A stretch of DNA of 33,823 nucleotides from JANQIV01 sp050117315 (GTDB lineage: Bacteria; Bacteroidota; Ignavibacteria; Ignavibacteriales; Melioribacteraceae). Shown piece after piece: positions 16,343-23,344 of this stretch (its first letter is position 1; every line of letters starts with the position of its first letter). The stretch is taken from the NCBI GenBank assembly GCA_050117315.1, contig JASFMY010000072.1, positions 1-33,823 of the forward strand, given 5' to 3'. A model generated the notes under the pieces. That model had not been told where the DNA came from, searched no databases, and worked only from the letters and a program-made list of their open reading frames with translations. The position numbers and the translations under genes are program-made.

Positions 16343-18444
16343 ATTGTAAATAATTTCCGCATTTCAAATTCAGCCTGCTTCCCTTTATTCCACTGTTTAA
16401 CCGGACGCAGGTAACCGACAACGCGTGAATATACTTCGCATTCATTTTTACAATTCGGACATTCAAACTGCTCGCCGTCAAGATAACCGCAGACCGGGCA
16501 AACGCTAAATGTCGGAGTAATAGAGAAATAAGGAAGCTTGTAGTTTGAAGCTATTGTTTTGATTAATTTTTTTAACGCGATATGATCTTTAATTCTTTCA
16601 CCTATAAATAAATGCTGAACCGTACCCCCGGTATATTTAGCTTGAAGTTCGTCCTGTAAGTCAAGCATTTCAAAAACGTCGTCGGTATAATTAACCGGGA
16701 GCTGCGACGAATTTGTATAAAACGGTGAATTGTTTTCAGCGTAAGTTGCCTCATTGGCACAGATGATATTCGGATATTTTTCTTTATCAATTAAAGCAAG
16801 CCGGTATGAAGTTCCTTCTCCCGGTGTTGCTTCGAGATTATATATCTCGCCTGATTCCTCCTGGTATTCTACCAATTTATCACGCATAAAATTCATTACC
16901 CTGTTTGCAAATTCCAGTCCGTTGGGCGAGCCTATACTTTCACCAAGGAAATTAAGAACCCCTTCGTTCATCCCGATTAGTCCGATTGTGGAAAAATGAT
17001 TTTTCCAGTATTCGTTAAATCTTTCTTTAACGCTGCGTAAATAAAATTTCATATAAGGATATAGATTGTTATCCATAAACTGTTCGAGTATCTTACGCTT
17101 AATTTCCAGGCTCTCTTTAGCAAGATTCATCAGTTGCCCGAGACGGCTGAAAAATTCGTTTTCGTCCTTTGATAAAAATCCTATACGCGGCAGGTTAATT
17201 GTAACAACACCGATTGAACCGGTTAGCGGTGAAGCTCCGAATAAACCGCCGCCTTTCCTGTTAAGCTCGCGGTTGTCAATTCTTAAACGGCAGCACATGC
17301 TGCGTGCATCCTCCGGTTTCATGTCAGAGTTAATAAAATTGGCAAAGTAAGGAATACCGTATTTGGCGGTTATCTCCCAAAGAATATTTAACTCACTATT
17401 CTCCCATTCAAAATCTTCGTTAAGATTATAAGTAGGAATCGGGAATGTAAATACGCGCCCTTTTGCGTCGCCTTCTTTCATTACTTCAAGAAATGCTTTG
17501 TTAAAAATATCCATCTCTTTTTGAAAGCCTGCATAAGTCTCGCTTTGCATTTCACCGCCTATTATAACCGCTTTATCTGCGTAATACGAAGGAACGGTAA
17601 GATCAAGAGTAACATTTGTAAATGGCGTTTGAAATCCGACACGCGTTGGAATGTTAACATTAAACAGGAATTCCTGCATTGCCTGCTTTACTTCATCATA
17701 GTTAAGATTATCGTATCTTATGAATGGTGCAAGCAGAGTATCAAAATTTGAAAATGCTTGTGCACCGGCGGCCTCGCCCTGTAAAGTGTAAAAGAAATTA
17801 ACTATCTGGCCGAGCGCGCTTCTAAAGTGTTTAGCCGGTTTTGATTCGATCTTACCGACTGCTCCTTGAAACCCGTTTACAAGCAAATCATACAAGTCCC
17901 AGCCCACACAATAAACACTGAGAAGACCAAGATCATGAATATGAAAATCGCCGGAAAGATGAGCTTCCCTGATAGATGCGGGATAAATCTTGTTAAGCCA
18001 ATAAACCTTACTTACTTCCGAAGAGATATAATTGTTTAATCCCTGCAGTGAATAACTCATATTGCTGTTTTCGTTTACCTGCCAGTCGGTTTTACCGAGA
18101 TAACCGTCCATAAGCTCAACCTGGGCATTCAGAGAAAATTCTCTAAGTCTCGCGTGCTGATCTCTATATAAAATGTATGCTTTGGCGGTTTTTCTAAACG
18201 GCGAACTGATTAATACTTCTTCAACACAATCCTGGATGCTTTCAACCGTGGGAGTTTCATTAAGATGAAGCTGCTGAACAAGATTAATGGTTTTTAAACA
18301 CAACATTCTTGCAACATCATCATTAAACTCGCCGGTTGCCCCCCCTGCCTTTTTGATTGCATTATAAATTTTTTGAGTATCGAAGGATGCGGTTTCACCG
18401 TTTCTTTTAATTACTTCTCTAATAGAAAAAGTTGTTTCATTCAT
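16339..18444 (-). CDS. nrdD: Anaerobic ribonucleoside-triphosphate reductase (class III)
   Basis: A 701-residue glycyl-radical enzyme that reduces ribonucleotides to deoxyribonucleotides without oxygen or B12. An ATP-cone (about 1-95, starting FSIREVIKRNGETASFD) provides allosteric control. The large barrel contains the RSMCCRLRID active-site region. Near the C-terminus are the zinc-site cysteines C649, C652, C662 and C665 (CPVCGY...CPNC) and the radical site RVVGYLRP, with the radical on Gly677. The length is normal for the family. A GGGAG site precedes the ATG, and nrdG follows with an overlap. A lone weak resemblance to an NrdR box (ACACTATACTATA) lies about 40 bases upstream; I do not rely on it. 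Confidence 0.95.
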   Translation of the reverse strand: MNETTFSIREVIKRNGETASFDTQKIYNAIKKAGGATGEFNDDVARMLCLKTINLVQQLHLNETPTVESIQDCVEEVLISSPFRKTAKAYILYRDQHARLREFSLNAQVELMDGYLGKTDWQVNENSNMSYSLQGLNNYISSEVSKVYWLNKIYPASIREAHLSGDFHIHDLGLLSVYCVGWDLYDLLVNGFQGAVGKIESKPAKHFRSALGQIVNFFYTLQGEAAGAQAFSNFDTLLAPFIRYDNLNYDEVKQAMQEFLFNVNIPTRVGFQTPFTNVTLDLTVPSYYADKAVIIGGEMQSETYAGFQKEMDIFNKAFLEVMKEGDAKGRVFTFPIPTYNLNEDFEWENSELNILWEITAKYGIPYFANFINSDMKPEDARSMCCRLRIDNRELNRKGGGLFGASPLTGSIGVVTINLPRIGFLSKDENEFFSRLGQLMNLAKESLEIKRKILEQFMDNNLYPYMKFYLRSVKERFNEYWKNHFSTIGLIGMNEGVLNFLGESIGSPNGLEFANRVMNFMRDKLVEYQEESGEIYNLEATPGEGTSYRLALIDKEKYPNIICANEATYAENNSPFYTNSSQLPVNYTDDVFEMLDLQDELQAKYTGGTVQHLFIGERIKDHIALKKLIKTIASNYKLPYFSITPTFSVCPVCGYLDGEQFECPNCKNECEVYSRVVGYLRPVKQWNKGKQAEFEMRKLFTI

Positions 18445-18523
18445 ATCATATCTCCCGGAAAAGAAAATTTATAGTATAGTGTTTTGATATTCATTAATAC
18501 TGAAACAATAGGAAACTTTGTTG

Positions 18524-18670
18524 TATACTTGTTCCAAATTGGTTTTGATATTTTGCCGTAAAATCCTCTCTTTTTAAGACCTGCCCGCCGTACGAGACTT
18601 TGGGAGGCGGGGAGGATTTAGGTGAGTTCTAAAAAAAACAAAATACCAAAACCAATTTGGCTTGTGTATA
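18524..18670. repeat. TATAC-ended MITE, copy 1
   Basis: A 147-bp element. It begins TATACTTGTTCCAAATTGG and ends CCAATTTGGCTTGTGTATA, so the ends form an imperfect inverted repeat. It has an inner palindrome containing CCCGCC...GGCGGG. Its end touches the stop codon of the CWC protein gene. Copies occur at 21917-22032 and 25746-25893. No transposase is encoded. Confidence 0.75.
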
Positions 18671-18955
18671 TTAATTCCTATGCCCTGTTAATTCCTTTAT
18701 ATGTTTTAATACAAACTTCAGTCTTACTTCGTTTTTATATCGTCTGAATTTCCCTTTTAATTCCAACAAACATTTTTTACATAAACAATCGTCATACACT
18801 TCTTTCATCAATTGCAGATCATGCGCGGAAAGCTCCACTTCAAAACATTGGCATTGTGTAATGTTGCCGGATTTGCATTCGAACGGACTTCCGCACCTAG
18901 GGCAATATTTTGTTTCGTGTAATGACAATATAATTTTGCTTATTAAAGAATCCAC
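18671..18955 (-). CDS. Cysteine-rich CWC protein
   Basis: A 94-residue small protein with eight cysteines in the CWC pattern: C18-x2-C21, C27, C35-x-C37, then C57-x-C59-x2-C62. These probably bind zinc or another metal; function is unknown. The C-terminal 30 residues are basic and helical. The start is read as GTG, 29 bases after the metE stop. That GTG lies in one arm of a 27-base hairpin (18948-18974) that looks like the metE terminator, so expression may be limited or structured. The 3' end abuts MITE copy 1, which starts directly after the stop codon, so the C-terminus may have been altered slightly. Confidence 0.75.
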   Translation of the reverse strand: MDSLISKIILSLHETKYCPRCGSPFECKSGNITQCQCFEVELSAHDLQLMKEVYDDCLCKKCLLELKGKFRRYKNEVRLKFVLKHIKELTGHRN

Positions 18956-18974
18956 CTTCTAAGAAGGCGGATTC
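18948..18974 (-). terminator. metE terminator hairpin overlapping next gene's start
   Basis: An almost perfect 13-bp stem with a one-base centre: GAATCCaCCTTCT pairs with AGAAGGcGGATTC. On the minus strand it is followed by TTTAATAAG. It starts 11 bases after the metE stop and includes the GTG start and ribosome site of the CWC gene. Confidence 0.6.
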
Positions 18975-18984
18975 CCGTGTTACT

Positions 18985-21279
18985 CTATATTTCGATTTTA
19001 AATTGAGACCTAACTACACCGGCAGCATTAACCATATTTTTCAACGAAGCTTCTGTTTCTTCCCACTTGCGTGTTTTAAGTCCGCAGTCGGGATTAACCC
19101 AAATATTTTGCGGCGGTAAAATCCGAGCCGCTTTCTTTAGAAGTTCTACCATTTCTTCAACAGAAGGAACCCGCGGCGAGTGAATATCATAAACGCCCGG
19201 CCCAATTTCGTTCGGGTATTTATAATAAACAAAAGCATCAAGCAATTCCATTTGTGAACGCGATGTTTCTATTGTTATAACATCTGCATCCATTTCCGTT
19301 ATTGATTCAATAATATCGTTGAATTCGCTGTAGCACATATGCGTATGAATTTGAGTTTCATCCTTTACGCCTGATGAAGCTATGCGAAATGCTTTCACAG
19401 CCCAGTCAAGGTACGGCTTCCAATCATTCTTCCTAAGCGGAAGTCCTTCACGGATTGCCGGTTCGTCTATTTGAATAATTTTTATTCCGGCTTTTTCCAA
19501 AGCAATAACTTCGTCTCTTAAAGCAAGAGCAATCTGCATTGTAGTTTCGGAACGCGGCTGGTCGTCACGAACAAACGACCATTGCAGAATAGTTACAGGC
19601 CCTGTCAACATTCCCTTAACAAGTTTACCGGTTTTTGATTGAGCAAGTTTTGACCAGCGAACCGTCATATCTTTTGTGCGTTCAACATCGCCGTAAATTA
19701 CCGGCGGCTTTACGCACCTGCTTCCGTAACTTTGTACCCAACCGTTTTTTGTGAAAACAAAACCTTCAAGTTGTTCACCGAAATATTCAACCATATCGTT
19801 GCGTTCGAATTCTCCGTGTACAAGAACGTCTATTCCCGCTTCTTCCTGGAAACGTATGGTTTTTTCAATTTCGGATTCTATTGCTTTTTCATATTGCTCT
19901 AAAGTGATCTCATTCTTTTTTAACCTTGCCCTTAAACGGCGTATCTCCTGCGTTTGAGGAAACGAACCGATTGTTGTAGTCGGGAATATAGGAAGATTTA
20001 TTTCTTCTTTCTGTTTTGTACGGCGTGTTTCAAAATCACTTATACGGCGAATATCTTTTTCGGTTATTGATGCTGCTCTATCTTTTATTTCTTTTTTGTG
20101 AATCAGAATTGAATTTTTCCTGCTGTTGATTGCTGCAAGATTTTGTTCCAAAAGGCTCTTATCACCTTCAAATATTTTATGCAGTTCATTCAATTCGTTA
20201 AGTTTTTGTTTAGTGAAAGCCATCCAATTTTTTATCTCGGGATCGAGCCCTGTTTCCAAGTCCAGGTCAAACGGGGTATGCAAAAGTGAGCAGGACGGGG
20301 CTACCATTACCCTTTTTTCTCCGAGCTTTTGAATAGCTTCATTTATAAATGAAACGGATTTTTCATAATTGTTTTTCCAAATATTGCGTCCGTCTACCAG
20401 GCCTATTGATAATATCTTATTTCCCTTGAAATGCTTTAAAATATTTTTGAGTTGTCCGGCATCCCTTACCAGGTCAATATGAAGCGCGTTTACCGGGAGA
20501 GAACCGGCAAGTTCCGTATTATCTCTCAGCCCTTCAAAATAAGTTGCAAGAAGTATTTTTAAGCCGGGAAATTTATTGCCGATTTCATTATAGCAATAAA
20601 CGAAAGCGTCTTTTTCTTTATCCGTAAGATCCAATGCGAGGAACGGCTCGTCAAACTGAATCCATTCCGCACCTTTTTTTGATAAAGCATCTAAGACTTT
20701 CAAGTAAACCGGTAAAAGATTTTTAATTAAGTCTATACGATGAAATCCACGTTCTTTTTCTTTACCGAGAAGCAGGTACGAAACCGGGCCTATTAAAACC
20801 GGCTTAGCCGTCTTGCCGAGTATTTCTTTTGCTTCAATAAATTCATCCACTACTTTTGAAGAAAGCAATTCAAAAGTTTGGTCTTTGTGAAATTCCGGCA
20901 CTATATAATGATAATTCGTATCGAACCACTTTGTCATCTCCATAGCGGTTATATCAATCCCCGAACTTTGATAACCGCGTGCCATAGCAAAGTATAAATC
21001 TATTTCAGAGTTTTTAAGATTAAGCACTTTGTTATAACGTTTGGGAATATTGCCTACCATCAGCGACATATCCAGCACCTGATCGTAGTAACTAAAATCA
21101 TTGCAGGGGATTAAATCAATACCGGTTTGAAGCTGAAGCTCCAAATTATATTTACGAATCGAATGACCGGTTTCAAATAATTCTTTGCCGGATATTTTTC
21201 CCGCCCAATACTTTTCACAGGCTTTTTTTAATTCCCTGTTAAGCCCTATACGCGGCATTCCTAGGTTGTTTTTAAGCAT
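18985..21279 (-). CDS. metE: Cobalamin-independent methionine synthase
   Basis: A protein of about 764 residues that transfers the methyl group of 5-methyltetrahydropteroyl-triglutamate to homocysteine. It has the two MetE barrels: the N-terminal one from NLGMPRIGLNRELKKA, the catalytic one from TTTIGSFPQTQEIRRLR. Zinc ligands are visible in THMCYSEFND (His/Cys near 645-647) and NPDCGLKTRKWEE (Cys near 732), with the homocysteine/folate-site HGEFERNDMVEYF. I prefer the ATG at 21279: GAGG is nine bases upstream of it, whereas a TTG two codons earlier (21285) would be only three bases from the same GAGG. A cobalamin riboswitch lies upstream, so the gene should be off when B12 is available. Confidence 0.95.
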   Translation of the reverse strand: MLKNNLGMPRIGLNRELKKACEKYWAGKISGKELFETGHSIRKYNLELQLQTGIDLIPCNDFSYYDQVLDMSLMVGNIPKRYNKVLNLKNSEIDLYFAMARGYQSSGIDITAMEMTKWFDTNYHYIVPEFHKDQTFELLSSKVVDEFIEAKEILGKTAKPVLIGPVSYLLLGKEKERGFHRIDLIKNLLPVYLKVLDALSKKGAEWIQFDEPFLALDLTDKEKDAFVYCYNEIGNKFPGLKILLATYFEGLRDNTELAGSLPVNALHIDLVRDAGQLKNILKHFKGNKILSIGLVDGRNIWKNNYEKSVSFINEAIQKLGEKRVMVAPSCSLLHTPFDLDLETGLDPEIKNWMAFTKQKLNELNELHKIFEGDKSLLEQNLAAINSRKNSILIHKKEIKDRAASITEKDIRRISDFETRRTKQKEEINLPIFPTTTIGSFPQTQEIRRLRARLKKNEITLEQYEKAIESEIEKTIRFQEEAGIDVLVHGEFERNDMVEYFGEQLEGFVFTKNGWVQSYGSRCVKPPVIYGDVERTKDMTVRWSKLAQSKTGKLVKGMLTGPVTILQWSFVRDDQPRSETTMQIALALRDEVIALEKAGIKIIQIDEPAIREGLPLRKNDWKPYLDWAVKAFRIASSGVKDETQIHTHMCYSEFNDIIESITEMDADVITIETSRSQMELLDAFVYYKYPNEIGPGVYDIHSPRVPSVEEMVELLKKAARILPPQNIWVNPDCGLKTRKWEETEASLKNMVNAAGVVRSQFKIEI

Positions 21280-21432
21280 ACTCAATAACCTCGTGTTAGT
21301 TATTAATTAATAATTTCGGTTTTGGTATGCTTTCGAGAAAAGTTATTTAAAAAATGAAGAGTGCAAACTTTATGTTAATTACTGCTTCACCTTTTAATTT
21401 CAGCTTCAATTCCCGAAAGCTTCAACTAAAAA

Positions 21433-21632
21433 ACATCAGGCAGGTCTCCTGACTCTTCCGGTTCATGTTTGTCTTCCCATCCCGACTTGCCGGGACAGTG
21501 ACGTTAAACACATAAACTCTTATTCCGTTGTTAAACGGAAATCGGAATTACAGTTGCGGGTACAGTTCCGGAATTTCCCGTAAAGCAGGATCACCGGATT
21601 CCCTTTTCATTCTTTTAAAGAAACCTAACGCT
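21433..21632 (-). promoter_or_regulatory. Cobalamin (B12) riboswitch upstream of metE
   Basis: On the minus strand the conserved parts appear in order: GGGAAtCCGGTG, then the P3-P6 core with GTACCCGCAACTGTAA, CACTGTCC, GGGATGGGAAG, and the closing GAGTCAGGAGACCTGCCTG that defines the B12 box. This is an unambiguous cobalamin riboswitch. It lies about 150 bases before the metE start. The expression platform is not obvious. One possible long-range pairing is GCTTTCG near 21415-21420 with CGAAAGC near 21329-21335, and I see no clear intrinsic terminator between the aptamer and metE. Confidence 0.95.
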
Positions 21633-21639
21633 TAAAAAA

Positions 21640-21916
21640 TTGTGTTAAAATAAAACAATAGTTTCGCAAAAGGCAAGTTAAATTAGTGATATAATATATT
21701 TTTATGATGTCAATCAATTCTTGTGCTTTCTATCAACACCTGGAATCCGTCACTGAGTGCCTGTCCACCGTAGTTATACGAAGGTGGGATCAGTGATCGG
21801 CGTTAGCCGTTTAATTATGTTGGTAAAAGGTATTCCCCCAAAAGGCAAAACACCGTAGGTGTTTCATTATTAGATACCGGTATAAAATAATTATTAGAGT
21901 TTCTGTGAAATTATAT
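21640..21916. repeat. Intergenic region with REP-like palindromes
   Basis: No gene is seen. It has an inverted cluster at about 21751-21800 (TCACTGA...TCAGTGA enclosing CCACC...GGTGG) and, at about 21850-21890, AACACCgtaGGTGTT followed by TTCATTATTAGATACCGGTA. That matches the pattern of the copy at 328-366 (stem, then TTCCATTATGGTAGAAAAAT). The right end has TAGAGTTTCTG (about 21896), the same as the terminal repeat of the 146-bp element, running directly into MITE copy 2. Confidence 0.5.
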
Positions 21917-22032
21917 TATACACAAGCCAAATTGGTTTTGGGATTTAGTTCTTATTTAGAACTCACCTAACTCCTCTCTTAAAAAGAGAGGAGTTTATGG
22001 CAAAATCCCAAAACCAATTTGCAACAAGTATA
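21917..22032. repeat. TATAC-ended MITE, copy 2 (short form, inverted)
   Basis: A 116-bp copy in the opposite orientation to copies 1 and 3: TATACACAAGCCAAATTGG at the left, CCAATTTGCAACAAGTATA at the right. Its centre is a simple palindrome (CCTCTCttaaaaaGAGAGG) and lacks the CCCGCC...GGCGGG segment of the other copies. Confidence 0.75.
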
Positions 22033-22146
22033 TTTTGTTTTCAATAGGCCGCAAGTTGAGATTCTAAACAGAGATTCCGACTTTTCAGTTTCTTCGGAAA
22101 GAGTGTTATATTATATTTAATTCAAAATTTCATTTAAAGTTTATAG

Positions 22147-22177
22147 TTGTTTTTTGTGAAAACATTCCCTACTTTTG
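22147..22177 (+). promoter_or_regulatory. Bacteroidetes-type promoter for rpsU
   Basis: TTG at 22147, a 20-base spacer and TACTTTTG at 22170-22177 match the -33 TTG / -7 TAnnTTTG pattern of Bacteroidetes promoters. Transcription would start near 22184, giving a leader of about 38 bases that begins about 20 bases before the Shine-Dalgarno. Confidence 0.5.
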
Positions 22178-22204
22178 ACGACGTATTTTTTTAATCCAAA
22201 AAAT

Positions 22205-22216
22205 TAAGGTGGTGAT
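22205..22216 (+). promoter_or_regulatory. Extended Shine-Dalgarno of rpsU
   Basis: TAAGGTGGTGAT matches the full complement of the 16S 3' end (TAAGGAGGTGAT) at 11 of 12 positions, with nine bases between its GG core and the GTG start. This decides the start codon and is the strongest site in the window. It fits bS21 autoregulation described in Bacteroidetes relatives. Confidence 0.7.
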
Positions 22217-22221
22217 TACAC

Positions 22222-22419
22222 GTGGTTGGAATTGTCGTAAATGACAATGAAAATATCGACAGAGCTTTGAAGAGGTTCAAAAAGAAGTACGAAAGATCCG
22301 GTATTTTGAAAGAGTATAAAAAACGTACTTTCTTTGTAAAACCTTCTATTGAAAAAAGAATGGAACGCCTCAAGGCAAGAAGACGAGCGATAAAAGAAAA
22401 CATGCGCGAAAGATATTAG
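22222..22419 (+). CDS. rpsU: 30S ribosomal protein bS21
   Basis: A 65-residue basic protein that matches bS21 throughout (VVNDNENIDRALKRFKKKYE, then the Arg/Lys-rich helix to ENMRERY). It binds near the 3' end of 16S rRNA in the small subunit and helps initiation. The start is GTG, fixed by the near-complete Shine-Dalgarno at 22205-22216. The gene stands alone on the plus strand and converges with secG across a shared terminator. Confidence 0.95.
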   Translation: MVGIVVNDNENIDRALKRFKKKYERSGILKEYKKRTFFVKPSIEKRMERLKARRRAIKENMRERY

Positions 22420-22440
22420 TCTCTCTCTTCTTTAAAAATT

Positions 22441-22470
22441 AAAAACCCCTTTTCACAAGGGGTTTTTTTA
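22441..22470. terminator. Bidirectional intrinsic terminator between rpsU and secG
   Basis: CCCCTTttcacAAGGGG is flanked by an A-run on the left and a T-run on the right. It therefore works as a Rho-independent terminator on both strands for the convergent genes rpsU and secG. Confidence 0.9.
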
Positions 22471-22495
22471 TACTCAAACTTTTTTTGATCTTTGC

Positions 22496-22924
22496 TTACT
22501 GCCCGTCTGTCCCAGAATTATCATCTGTAGTACCGGCACCTGTAGAAGAAGGGATCGTTCCTGCTCCGGCATCATCCTGAGTTCCGCTTCCTTCGTTAAA
22601 AGTTGGGGGTAATGAAGGTTGTGAAGGGACCTGATTAGGCCTGGAAGAGCTTTGAATTATGCTTTCAATTTCATCCACGGATTTTTTACCCGGCAGGAAA
22701 AATAAATTTATTACGATTGCCAGACCCAAAATCAAACCGCCGAGCCACCATGTAACCTTACTTAAAAAGTCCGCTGTTCTGCGTGTACCGAACACCTGTC
22801 CGAAGTCGCCGCCTGCCCCGCCGAAAGTACCTGCCAAACCGCTACCTTTACTCGACTGCAGCAAAACCGCAATTACCAATACAAACGAAAGTATAATCGA
22901 AATTGTTATTAATATTGTATACAT
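22496..22924 (-). CDS. secG: Preprotein translocase subunit SecG
   Basis: A 142-residue protein. Two membrane helices (about 2-21 and 52-75) flank a loop with the family signature LLQSSKGSGLAGTFGGAGG and FGTRRTADFLSKVTWWLG. It is the small subunit of the SecYEG channel. After the second helix is a low-complexity Ser/Pro/Gly/Thr/Asp tail of about 60 residues (SSRPNQVPSQPSLPP then GTGTTDD-like repeats), common in this phylum. A tRNA gene lies just upstream on the same strand, 23 bases away. Confidence 0.93.
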   Translation of the reverse strand: MYTILITISIILSFVLVIAVLLQSSKGSGLAGTFGGAGGDFGQVFGTRRTADFLSKVTWWLGGLILGLAIVINLFFLPGKKSVDEIESIIQSSSRPNQVPSQPSLPPTFNEGSGTQDDAGAGTIPSSTGAGTTDDNSGTDGQ

Positions 22925-22946
22925 TTTTTATTGCTCCGATTCTTTG

Positions 22947-23020
22947 TAGTGAGGGAGGGATTTGAACCCCCGACACGCGGATTATGATTCCGCTGCTCTA
23001 ACCAGCTGAGCTACCCCACC
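22947..23020 (-). tRNA. tRNA with CAU anticodon, probably tRNA-Met (elongator)
   Basis: A complete 74-base cloverleaf without an encoded CCA. Acceptor GGTGGGG pairs with CCTCACT (G1 opposite U72), then TA, a D-arm GCTC/GAGC, an anticodon stem GCGGA/TCCGC with loop ATCATAA (anticodon CAT), a T-arm with TTCAAAT, and discriminator A. The anticodon stem lacks the three G-C pairs of initiator tRNA, so elongator Met is most likely. A CAU-reading tRNA-Ile2 cannot be excluded by sequence alone. Confidence 0.9.
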
Positions 23021-23344
23021 ATCTTGTAAAAAACAGACATCAAATATAAGGTTACACTTTTTTTGTTGCAAGTTTTTTTGAATTTTTGATTAGAACCCAT
23101 TTATGAATTTAATATATACCCGTTGTACGAAATAAAAGACAATGGGAGCGAGGGTTGTTCCATTATGTCCAAAGTAAAAACAAATAAGGTTTATAAATCT
23201 ACAATAGTACCGGCCCCGCAGCTGGTATAAATATCAACTTAATGTGAAATATTTTTAATACCCCAAACTTTCAAATTAACTTTCGCCTGCCTAACCAGCA
23301 AGGCTGGTAGGAATAACTATGAATATACCCGCAATCCCAATATT
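23021..23344. other. Intergenic region, no gene recognised
   Basis: A 324-base AT-rich gap between the tRNA and the permease gene. I see no coding frame of note. The one structure is ACCAGCaagGCTGGT near 23294-23308, about 35 bases past the permease stop, which could act as a weak terminator but has no T-run. Confidence 0.4.

Noticed and set aside
18445..18523. NrdR box upstream of nrdD
   Set aside because: Only one poor half-match (ACACTATACTATA). The usual second box at about 31 bases is absent.
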